DNA of 15,382 nucleotides. Origin: DATAEE01 sp036257535. Its GTDB lineage: Bacteria > Acidobacteriota > Vicinamibacteria > Vicinamibacterales > 2-12-FULL-66-21. The stretch covers positions 1 to 15,382 of the forward strand of contig DATAFJ010000179.1 of assembly GCA_036257535.1 (NCBI GenBank). The letters run 5' to 3'. This document shows positions 1-6,454 of this stretch, piece by piece (position 1 is the first letter of the stretch; every line of letters begins with the position of its first letter). Both the position numbers and the translations under genes were made by a program. A model generated the notes under the pieces. The model worked only from the letters and a program-made list of their open reading frames with translations. It did not search any database and had not been told where the DNA came from.

Positions 1-1818
1 ATCAACGTGAACCACAACTGGGTGCTGGGCGGATCGAAGCTGAACGAGTTCATCTTCCAGTACGCCGACTTCTCGAACTTCATCTCGGCGAACAGCATGG
101 ACCCGTACCAGATCTTCCCGAACGGGGTGACGATCGGGCAGAACCCGAACACGCCGCAGACCACGCAGCAGCACAAGTGGCAGTTCAGGAACGACTTCTC
201 CTGGCACATGGTCGGTGGAGGCGGGCTCGGTCACGACCTCAAGACCGGCGTGAACTTCATCAACGAGCCGCGGCTCTTCATCACCTTCAACGTCGGCACG
301 GGCGGCTATGCGTACACGCACCTCGACAACAACGTCGACGGTCCATTGTCGCTGGTCAACCTCCAGGGCGGCTCCGCGGAAGCGAACATCCCGACCAAGC
401 AGTTCTCCATGTATTTCCAGGATGACTGGCGCGTCACCGACAGGCTGACGCTGAACCTCGGGCTGCGGTACGACCTGAACACCGGGTTCGCGATCGATCA
501 GTCGCTCAACCCGAACTACGTGATGCTCGCGGAGGCTGGCGCGGCGGGACAGTTGAGCGGCCTCGTCGGCTTCGAGGACTTCGGGCTGGAACCGAAGGAA
601 GACCGCGACAACTTCCAGCCGCGCGTGGGCATGGCCTACGACCTGAAGGGTGACGGCAGCGACCTCATCCGGGCCGGCTACGGCCGTTACTACGACTTCG
701 GATACACGAACTCGAACATACTCTTCGCGGCAGTCAACGCGACGGGTGTGGGCGCGGGAACAGTCTTCGAGGTGAGCAACGCGGGCGGCATCAGAAATCC
801 CGACGGCTCGTTCTTCCGGGTCAGCGATCCGGTCAGCAACATCGAGTCGCAGAACGAGGCGGGCGGCTCGTTGCCGCTGAATCGCCACGTCGCGTCGCCG
901 CGGATCAAGCAGCCCTACTCCGATCAGTACTCAGTGGGCTGGTCGCACAAGCTCGACGCCGCGACTGTGCTCGACGTCGACTACGTACACGCGCGCGGCA
1001 GCGACATCGGATGGCGTCCGCGCCTCAACGCGCGGCATCCGGGCGAGGCGACGCGGCCGCTCGCCGAGCTCGGCATCGTGCCGAGCCCCGAGGACATCGC
1101 CGTCGCCGTCAGCCGTGGAGAGAGTCGACACGACGGCCTCAGCCTCGGCGTGCGTCGCCGCATGAGCCAGAACGTTCAGTTCTCGGCCTGGTACTCGCTG
1201 TCGGACTCGACGTCGACGACGGGGAACAGCGGCGACGAGCTGGATATCACGAACATCCAGAACGCCGCGGATCCGTTCAACGAGGTGCAGAACGGCCCGG
1301 CGCGCCGGTCCGACTCGCGGCATCGCGCCACGATCAGCGCGATCTTCGCGCTCCCGCACGGCTTCCAGGTGTCGCCGATCTGGCGCTATCGCTCGGCGCT
1401 GCCGGTGAACATCGTCGAGGGCGTGGACCTGAACAACGACGGCGTCAACAACGACATCCCGCTGCGGGCGTATGCCTTCGACGGAGTCGGGAACGCGCCG
1501 AAGGACATCGGTCCGTGCGAGTCGATCAACTGCGGCCGCGGGGCGAGCCTCAATCAGCTCAACCTGCGGGTGTCGAAGGCCTTCGCGGTGGGCGCCGGCA
1601 TCCGCGTCGAGGCGATCGCCGAGGTCTTCAACCTGTTCAACGTGAGGAACCCGTCGGGCTTCGGCCCGGCCGCCAACTTCCAGGACAAGCGGCTGTTGAT
1701 CAATGACGACGGGACGACGTCGCCGAACCCGGACTTCCTGCAGCCGGCCACATACGCCGGGGATTTCCAGGAGCCGGAGCAGCGCGTCGGTCAGATCGGA
1801 TTCAGGATCGTGTTCTAG
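1..1818 (+). CDS. TonB-dependent receptor, Oar-like, C-terminal part (5' end outside window)
   Basis: This is the outer-membrane beta-barrel of a TonB-dependent receptor. The frame is open from base 1, so the gene starts upstream; about 605 residues are visible. Alternating amphipathic strands with receptor-type phrases are present, such as YFQDDWRVTDRLTLNLGLRYD near residue 140, PRVGMAYDLKGDGSDLIRAGYGRYYD near 205-230, and AEVFNLFNVRNPSGF near 540. The protein ends in ...GQIGFRIVF with a terminal phenylalanine, the signature recognised by the BAM machinery. The N-terminal carboxypeptidase-regulatory-like domain and plug expected for the Oar-like family of about 1,000 residues would lie outside the window. 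Such receptors import large substrates or sugars using TonB energy; the substrate cannot be read from this fragment. A TonB-like gene lies 0.8 kb away on the opposite strand. The first in-frame GTG at 7 is internal and not a start. Confidence 0.9.
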   Translation: MNVNHNWVLGGSKLNEFIFQYADFSNFISANSMDPYQIFPNGVTIGQNPNTPQTTQQHKWQFRNDFSWHMVGGGGLGHDLKTGVNFINEPRLFITFNVGTGGYAYTHLDNNVDGPLSLVNLQGGSAEANIPTKQFSMYFQDDWRVTDRLTLNLGLRYDLNTGFAIDQSLNPNYVMLAEAGAAGQLSGLVGFEDFGLEPKEDRDNFQPRVGMAYDLKGDGSDLIRAGYGRYYDFGYTNSNILFAAVNATGVGAGTVFEVSNAGGIRNPDGSFFRVSDPVSNIESQNEAGGSLPLNRHVASPRIKQPYSDQYSVGWSHKLDAATVLDVDYVHARGSDIGWRPRLNARHPGEATRPLAELGIVPSPEDIAVAVSRGESRHDGLSLGVRRRMSQNVQFSAWYSLSDSTSTTGNSGDELDITNIQNAADPFNEVQNGPARRSDSRHRATISAIFALPHGFQVSPIWRYRSALPVNIVEGVDLNNDGVNNDIPLRAYAFDGVGNAPKDIGPCESINCGRGASLNQLNLRVSKAFAVGAGIRVEAIAEVFNLFNVRNPSGFGPAANFQDKRLLINDDGTTSPNPDFLQPATYAGDFQEPEQRVGQIGFRIVF

Positions 1819-1894
1819 GGCTTGGGGCTTGGGGCCTGGGGTTTGAGGCCTGGGGTTCAAACCCTGGGCCCTATGCCCCGGGCCCCAGGCCCTA
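1818..1894. repeat. G-rich/C-rich inverted repeat with G-quadruplex motifs on both strands
   Basis: The + strand from 1818 carries G-runs of 3-4 separated by 3-base loops (1818-1820, 1824-1827, 1831-1834, 1838-1841, then 1852-1855), a canonical quadruplex pattern starting in the receptor's stop codon. The minus strand carries a second set of G-runs between 1892 and 1862. Two nested inverted repeats are present: GGGCCTGGGG at 1832-1841 with CCCCAGGCCC at 1883-1892, and GGGTTTGA at 1839-1846 with TCAAACCC at 1857-1864. The element also encodes the last residues of the minus-strand gene ending at 1857. It may act as a bidirectional transcription-end structure; it has no U-tract. Confidence 0.6.
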
Positions 1895-2279
1895 GTCGAT
1901 CGGGCATGACGAACACGCGTCTCGCCAGCTCCGACCCCAGCGTCTCCTTCTCGTAATACCGGCCGAGCACCGACGGCTTCCATACGAGGAGATCGCCGTT
2001 CAGCGCGGCGAACGCCTGCCACGACTCCGCGGGACAGCGCGCCTGCCGCTCCGCCACCACCAGCAGGAACGCCCATGTGATCGTCTCGTGATACAGATTC
2101 GGCTTCCCTTTCGCGATCGCGAAGCGCTTGAGCGCGCCGGGAAACTCGGTCAGCGCCCCGGGCATCCCGTAGCGGCGGATGAACATCCACGCAACATGGA
2201 CGTGCTGTTCGTGATGAAAGGCGTCATCGGGCAGCGACGCTGCCTCGAACCCGGCAAGGAGCTCCTGTTCGGACATCAT
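1857..2279 (-). CDS. Small HxxH/YHETIT-motif protein of unknown function (paralog 1)
   Basis: A 140-residue soluble protein that I do not recognise by family name. It has FHHEQHVHVAW at residues 21-31 and YHETIT at 63-68, then an RYYEKETLG segment near 112-120. No signal peptide or membrane segment is seen. The same HxxH and YHETIT motifs recur in the protein at 12024-12467, so the two are paralogs. The clustered histidines (H22, H23, H26, H28, H64) and E65 could bind metal, but that is inference. The start is the first ATG of ATGATG at 2279; it overlaps the upstream RHH gene's stop as ATGA, which implies translational coupling. The last dozen residues (LGPGARGIGPRV) come from the G-rich repeat, so the ancestral C-terminus probably lay near MPD and was extended by the repeat. 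Confidence 0.8.
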   Translation of the reverse strand: MMSEQELLAGFEAASLPDDAFHHEQHVHVAWMFIRRYGMPGALTEFPGALKRFAIAKGKPNLYHETITWAFLLVVAERQARCPAESWQAFAALNGDLLVWKPSVLGRYYEKETLGSELARRVFVMPDRLGPGARGIGPRV

Positions 2280-2566
2280 CGTCCGCTCCCCGCGCGACGG
2301 CGCCGCGGCTCCTCGCGCAGCCTGTGCGAGTGCGACGCATCGAGCGTCAGCCCGAAGACCTTCTTGATTTCGGCGATGCGTGTGAGGTTCTGCTCGCTGA
2401 ACGGCGCCTTGCCTTCGAAGGCGTGGAGAACGATGCCCTCGAGCAGGTCGCCCAGCGTGATGTCGTGGTAGTCGGCGAGCGCCTTGAGCACCTTGAGCAG
2501 GCGCTTCTCCAGGCGGACGCCGGTCTGAACGCGTTCGACGACGACGGGCTCGGCTTTTTGTGACAT
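2276..2566 (-). CDS. Ribbon-helix-helix type DNA-binding protein
   Basis: A 96-residue protein with the ribbon-helix-helix pattern: a short strand ERVQTGVRL (residues about 11-19), helix EKRLLKVLKALADYHD (20-35), a turn at IT, and a second helix LGDLLEGIVLHAFE (38-51). RHH proteins bind DNA as dimers through the strand and often repress their own operon. The tail is basic and low complexity (RLREEPRRRRAGSGR). The gene is upstream of, and overlaps by four bases, the HxxH/YHETIT gene, so the two form one unit. A perfect palindrome lies 7 bases upstream of the ATG and overlaps a good -10 box, which fits autoregulation. No strong Shine-Dalgarno is seen; the leader would be about 8 bases. The toxin-antitoxin-like layout is noted, but nothing identifies the partner as a toxin. 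Confidence 0.75.
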   Translation of the reverse strand: MSQKAEPVVVERVQTGVRLEKRLLKVLKALADYHDITLGDLLEGIVLHAFEGKAPFSEQNLTRIAEIKKVFGLTLDASHSHRLREEPRRRRAGSGR

Positions 2567-2573
2567 CGGTAAC

Positions 2574-2590
2574 TTGGTACCAATATAACA
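2574..2590 (-). promoter_or_regulatory. Extended -10 promoter overlapped by palindromic operator candidate
   Basis: Reading the minus strand, TGTTATATT (2590-2582) is an extended -10 element (TGn followed by TATATT, 5 of 6 to consensus). The perfect 10-bp palindrome TTGGTACCAA (2583-2574) begins on the last two bases of that -10 box and covers the expected start point. No good -35 is present, which is usual with an extended -10. A second GTTACC half-like site lies just downstream. The position is ideal for repression by the RHH protein encoded immediately after it. Confidence 0.5.
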
Positions 2591-2630
2591 CAGGCGGAGG
2601 CCAAGCCTAAAGGCCTGCGCGACACGCCTG
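2591..2630 (-). terminator. Imperfect hairpin upstream of the RHH promoter
   Basis: Outer arms CAGGCG (2591-2596) and CGCCTG (2625-2630) enclose inner arms AGGCC (2598-2602) and GGCCT (2612-2616). It lies directly 3' of the TonB-like gene's stop, so it could end that transcript, but no U-tract follows. A perfect 12-bp palindrome GGCTAATTAGCC (2630-2641) covers the stop codon itself. Confidence 0.3.
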
Positions 2631-2631
2631 G

Positions 2632-3939
2632 CTAATTAGCCCGCACGACCGGCACGCCGACGTGGAACCAGCAGCTCACGGCCTCGCCGCGCTTCTTCGC
2701 CGGCGCGAACGTCCACTGCTTCACCGCCGCCACCACCGCTTCGTCGAGCGCCGGGCCCGACCTGGAGCGGCGCACCAGGCTGACGATCGCTGCCTGCCCC
2801 GCCTGCGAGACGAGCACGCGCACGATGACGACATCGTTGACGGCGCCCTGGACGTCGGCCGGCATGTTCGGCTCGACGCGCGAGACGACCTGCGGCGGCT
2901 GATTGACCTGGTTCACCTGGAAGAACGGACCGACCGGAGCGGCCGGCTCCGGCGCCGGCGGCGGAGGCGCCTCGGGCTCGGGAGCGGGCAGTTCGGCAAC
3001 CACAGCGTCGGGCGGCGTCAGAGGAACACTCGCCGCCGTCGCGGACGCGTTCGGCTGGCGAGACGTCCTGGTCGGCCTGGGTGCAGGGCGCGACGGTGCG
3101 GCCGCAGCCATCCTCTTCGGCGGAGCGGGAGTCGGTTCCTCGACTACCGGCGGCGCCGGCTCCGCTTTCGCCGCGGGTGCCGGCTGCGGCGTCGTCCGAC
3201 GATCGCCTGCCGTTGCCTGCGCCGCGGGTACGTTCGCGGGCTCAGGCTCCGCCGCTGCCGTCGCCGTTTGGCGAGTCGCGAAGTGCTGTCCGAGCGGAAT
3301 GCCGATCGCCGCAGCGATGACGACCGTCGCGAGCGCGATGCCGACCGTGCGCGTCGCGTAGCCCGCCGGCCGCGCCGGCGCCGGGACGGGCGGTTGCGGC
3401 GCTCTCGGGCGTACGTGCTTTTTCTCAACCGGCACGAACCGAACCGGCTCGGGCTTCAGCGTTGGTTGCGGCGCAGGCGCGACGATGGCCGGCGCCGGTG
3501 GATGCAGCGGCGGCGCGACTGCAATCGCCGGTGCGCTCGGAACGTCGACCGGCGCAATCGGGCTCGGAACGATCGACGGTGCGTTCGCAACGATCGGCGG
3601 CGCGGTTTGAACTGCAGGTTCCGCGATGACCGGACGCGCGAGCGGCGCGGTTTTCGCCTGCTCGAGCGCTGCCTCGAAGATGTCCGCGATCGGATCCTGT
3701 GCCGGCGGCGCCGGCTCGGGATTCTTCTTCGCTTCGAGCACGGACTGAAACGCTTCCTGGCACGCGGGACAGAGATCCATGTCGCCCGATGGCGCGCCGC
3801 AGCTCTCGCAGCGCGCGACGTGCGGCTCGGCAGCGGGCGTCACACTCGGCGCAGCCGTCTGCGCGGGCAGCCGGCGTCCGCAGCAGTCGCAGTAGAGATG
3901 TTGCTCCGTCGGAACGTCCTTGCAGTCGTCGCAGCGCAC
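2632..3939 (-). CDS. TonB family protein with N-terminal zinc ribbons
   Basis: A 435-residue energy-transducing protein. Residues 1-60 hold two cysteine clusters (C3, C6, C17, C19, C20 and C44, C47, C57, C60) typical of zinc ribbons. Residues 72-195 are proline/alanine-rich, 198-217 form the single membrane segment (TVGIALATVVIAAAIGIPLG), and 222-340 are a second proline-rich stretch. Residues about 350-433 match the TonB C-terminal domain, including RVEPNMPADVQG, the VRVLVSQAG strand and LDEAVVAAVKQWTFAPAKKRG. TonB proteins couple inner-membrane motor energy to outer-membrane receptors through the periplasmic C-domain. Here the zinc ribbons and first proline-rich region would be cytoplasmic, which is unlike classical TonB, whose N-terminus is the membrane anchor. 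The GTG start is preceded by GGGGAGG five bases away. No ExbB/ExbD genes are in the window. Confidence 0.85.
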   Translation of the reverse strand: MRCDDCKDVPTEQHLYCDCCGRRLPAQTAAPSVTPAAEPHVARCESCGAPSGDMDLCPACQEAFQSVLEAKKNPEPAPPAQDPIADIFEAALEQAKTAPLARPVIAEPAVQTAPPIVANAPSIVPSPIAPVDVPSAPAIAVAPPLHPPAPAIVAPAPQPTLKPEPVRFVPVEKKHVRPRAPQPPVPAPARPAGYATRTVGIALATVVIAAAIGIPLGQHFATRQTATAAAEPEPANVPAAQATAGDRRTTPQPAPAAKAEPAPPVVEEPTPAPPKRMAAAAPSRPAPRPTRTSRQPNASATAASVPLTPPDAVVAELPAPEPEAPPPPAPEPAAPVGPFFQVNQVNQPPQVVSRVEPNMPADVQGAVNDVVIVRVLVSQAGQAAIVSLVRRSRSGPALDEAVVAAVKQWTFAPAKKRGEAVSCWFHVGVPVVRAN

Positions 3940-3967
3940 GCAAACCTCCCCGGGTCGCCTGCGGTCA

Positions 3968-4000
3968 GCAGGGCCCTGGGTTTAACGGCAAAGGCCCTGC
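3968..4000. repeat. Inverted repeat in the leader of the TonB-like gene
   Basis: GCAGGGCC (3968-3975) is matched by GGCCCTGC (3993-4000), an 8-bp perfect inverted repeat with a 17-base centre. It lies 29 bases upstream of the GTG start of the zinc-ribbon TonB gene. It could be an operator or an RNA hairpin in the 194-base gap at 3940-4133; nothing else in this gap is recognisable apart from a weak TCCGG/CCGGA hairpin at 4103-4116. Confidence 0.3.
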
Positions 4001-4133
4001 CATTCTGCCGAGCTGGGTTTTTGGCTGGTTTTCCTCGGTTTTTCGGGGATCCCGGAGTGGCGGCTGGCTAAGGATCCCTCCACCGCTAACAAACTTCGTC
4101 AGTCCGGGATGCCGGAAATTGACCCTTTGGGGG

Positions 4134-6356
4134 CTAAAAAATCCGGCCGATGCCCACGTAGTAACGCCAGTTGCCGTCGAACGCGAAGCTGCCGCCGAGC
4201 AGCATCGGCCCGAGGAGCGTGTCCATGATCAATCCAAGGCTTGCGTTCGTCCGGAACTGTGCTGTGTCGATGTCGTCGAAGGCGGAGCCGTTTTCGATCC
4301 AGCCGCCGACGAAGATCGGGCCTCCCATGAAGTCCGGAAGGCGGCCGATCCCGCGCAGGTAGCCGGCGCTCAGAACCGCATAGTGATCGCCGCGGAACTC
4401 GCCGATGTTATACGCGCCGAGGCGGAGCGGCCTGCCAAGTTGAAACTGCTCGGTCGGCAGCGGACTGCCGTCGAACGACGTGCCGGCGCCTGCGAGCAGG
4501 AACACGCGGTCGCGCCGGCGCAACGACCAGAACATCGACCCCTCGGCTTGCAGCTGCCTGAGACCGTCGTTCGTACGATCGACGTCGAACTCCTGGGGCA
4601 CGTCCGGCGACGCCAGATGATGGCTGTACATGGCGCCCGCCCGCAGGCCGCTGGACGGAACGACCGGGCTGTCCTGGCTGTCGTGGAGCCATCGGATCCG
4701 CGCCTGCGTTTCGCGGCCATCCAGCTCCGGCAGATTCGGATTGCCGGCGCTGATCGACGCCTGGAGGTAGCCTGTCGAGACTCCGGCGCGCACTTCGCTG
4801 TCGCGCCCGAGATTCACGCCCACATCGACGCCCACGCCCGCGCGGGTCTCGTCGTACTGCGCGATGATCGCGTCCTCCTGGATGAAGTTCAGCCGAACCC
4901 CAAGCGCCAGCGCGGAGAGCGAGACGAAGAATGGTGACCGACCGATCGGCCGATACAGCTCGGCGCCGACCCTCGGGTGCGCGCCGACGGCGCCGTCGAC
5001 GCGGAGCTCCGAGCCCGATCCGAGAACGTCGAACGTGAGATACCGCGCAGCGAACTGAAACGCGAATTCATCGGTCGTAGTGTTTTCAAGCGAGAAGCCG
5101 AGCATCAGGAACGGCGGAGCGTAGACCTTCGGGCGCGCTCTGATCAGAAGTCCCTGGCGGCCGTTTTCCTCCACGAGCTGCCACCCCACCGTCTCGTATC
5201 GATCGAGGCCCGCGAGTGTCTCGAGCTCCGTCTCGAGCACCGCCAGGTCGATGGGGCGCCCGACGTGGGTCTGCAGCACTTCCTGCATGCGCCGCTCGTC
5301 CGCGGAGACGGCGCCCGATATCGTCACGAACTGCGGCGTCGCGAGCTGCGACTGCCTGCGCGCCTGGCGCGCCGCCTGATACGCGGCCCACTCCTGCTCG
5401 TTAAGCGCGAGCGGCAGGAGCTTGTCCTTCACGGCCTCGGCCGCGCGGTAGCCGTCGGCGGCCAGCTCCTCGCTGCGGCGCCAGTCGAGGCTGCCGTACC
5501 CATCGAGCCGCGGGTTGATGACGACGTCGGCGCTCTCCATCGCGACGCGCGTATTTGCCTGCATCATCACGTCGACGGTCTGACCCATCAGCCCGAACAG
5601 CGTGTAGTTGACGTTGCGCGTGTCGCCCATGAAGCCGACATTGATCGCGATCACGACATCCGCGCCCATCTGGCGGACGACGTCGGCCGGCACGTTGTTC
5701 ATCGCGCCGCCGTCGACCAGGACTTTCCCCTCGAGCTCCATCGGAGGAAACACGCCCGGCAGCGACATCGTCGCGCGCATCGCGTCGGCGAGCGAGCCGT
5801 GGTCGAGAACCACTGGTTTGGCAGTGATCAGATCGACGGCCACGCACCGGAACGGCGTGGGCAGCGTGTCGAAGCTCTCGAGGCGTCCGTACGCGCCGGC
5901 GATGCGGCCGAGCAGAAAATCCACCTGCTGGCCGTTGTTGAGCGCGAGCGGCGGCCGCAGACCCTGCTTGAGGCCGAACTCGATCCGCGACGGATAGACG
6001 CGGGCGTCCTGTTTCCGGCGGATGTTCTTGTAACGGAACGACGAGCCGCCGAACATCTCGTCCCAATCGGTTGTCGCGAGCAGGTGGCTCAGCTCGGCAG
6101 ACGACATACCGGCGGAGAAGCTGCCGCCGACGAGTCCGCCCATGCTGGTGCCGGCGACGAGGTCGATCGGGATGCGATGTTCCTCGAACCACCGGATCAC
6201 ACCGACGTGAGCCAGCCCCCGCGCGCTGCCGCCGCCGAATGCCACGCCGACACGCTTGCGGGCGGGCGGCTGCCGCTCGTCGGCGTCAAGCGGAGCGGCC
6301 GGCACGAGCAACAACGCGAGCGCCGAGACGATGAAGAGAGCGGATTCAATGCGCAA
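4134..6356 (-). CDS. Patatin-like phospholipase with POTRA and outer-membrane barrel (PlpD/type Vd-like)
   Basis: A 740-residue secreted lipase-barrel fusion. Residues 1 to about 23 form a signal peptide (MRIESALFIVSALALLLVPA, cut near LDA/DE). The patatin domain carries the oxyanion loop GGGSARG at 41-47, the nucleophile elbow GTSMG at 69-73 (Ser71) and the catalytic DGG at 215-217 (Asp215), so the Ser-Asp dyad is intact. A POTRA-like segment lies at about 341-410, and a 16-strand-type Omp85/surface-antigen barrel at about 413-740, ending in GIGRIF with a terminal Phe. This is the PlpD/type Vd arrangement, in which the barrel carries the phospholipase to the outside; the lipid substrate is inferred. 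I chose the TTG at 6356 because AAGAGG precedes it by five bases and it begins a clean signal peptide; a TTG at 6407 would add 17 hydrophilic residues. Confidence 0.88.
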   Translation of the reverse strand: MRIESALFIVSALALLLVPAAPLDADERQPPARKRVGVAFGGGSARGLAHVGVIRWFEEHRIPIDLVAGTSMGGLVGGSFSAGMSSAELSHLLATTDWDEMFGGSSFRYKNIRRKQDARVYPSRIEFGLKQGLRPPLALNNGQQVDFLLGRIAGAYGRLESFDTLPTPFRCVAVDLITAKPVVLDHGSLADAMRATMSLPGVFPPMELEGKVLVDGGAMNNVPADVVRQMGADVVIAINVGFMGDTRNVNYTLFGLMGQTVDVMMQANTRVAMESADVVINPRLDGYGSLDWRRSEELAADGYRAAEAVKDKLLPLALNEQEWAAYQAARQARRQSQLATPQFVTISGAVSADERRMQEVLQTHVGRPIDLAVLETELETLAGLDRYETVGWQLVEENGRQGLLIRARPKVYAPPFLMLGFSLENTTTDEFAFQFAARYLTFDVLGSGSELRVDGAVGAHPRVGAELYRPIGRSPFFVSLSALALGVRLNFIQEDAIIAQYDETRAGVGVDVGVNLGRDSEVRAGVSTGYLQASISAGNPNLPELDGRETQARIRWLHDSQDSPVVPSSGLRAGAMYSHHLASPDVPQEFDVDRTNDGLRQLQAEGSMFWSLRRRDRVFLLAGAGTSFDGSPLPTEQFQLGRPLRLGAYNIGEFRGDHYAVLSAGYLRGIGRLPDFMGGPIFVGGWIENGSAFDDIDTAQFRTNASLGLIMDTLLGPMLLGGSFAFDGNWRYYVGIGRIF

Positions 6357-6427
6357 AGCAGCCTCTTGGAAAACGTCACTATCCTGCGGGGAACGCCGCG
6401 GGATCAACTGGACTTTATAACTACTGG

Positions 6428-6453
6428 CCGCGGATCACGCGGAATCCGCGGCT
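6428..6453. repeat. Repeat-derived hairpin downstream of the sigma factor gene
   Basis: GCCGCGGAT (6428-6436) pairs perfectly with ATCCGCGGC (6445-6453) around an 8-base loop. It lies one base beyond the sigma factor's TAA on the minus strand. The sequence resembles the dispersed GCCACGGATT family at 11931-12005 and 14975-15108. It may serve as the 3' end of the sigma transcript, but lacks a U-tract. Confidence 0.5.
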
Positions 6454-6454
6454 A

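Noticed and set aside
931..2190. Minus-strand open frame of about 420 codons under the TonB-dependent receptor
   Set aside because: Low-complexity Arg-rich translation overlapping two better genes, without motif or start signal.
2276..2279. Frameshift joining the RHH and HxxH genes
   Set aside because: The ATGA overlap with separate coherent proteins is normal translational coupling.
1857..2566. Classical toxin-antitoxin pair
   Set aside because: The RHH layout fits, but the partner has no known toxin motif, and its paralog at 12024 occurs without an antitoxin-like gene.
2662..4071. Long + strand open frame of about 470 codons opposite the TonB-like gene
   Set aside because: Arginine-rich translation with no domain; it mirrors codon bias of the minus-strand gene, which has a ribosome binding site, zinc ribbons and a TonB C-domain.
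4103..4116. Hairpin TCCGG/CCGGA as terminator of the patatin gene
   Set aside because: Only a five-bp stem with no proper U-tract; too weak to call.
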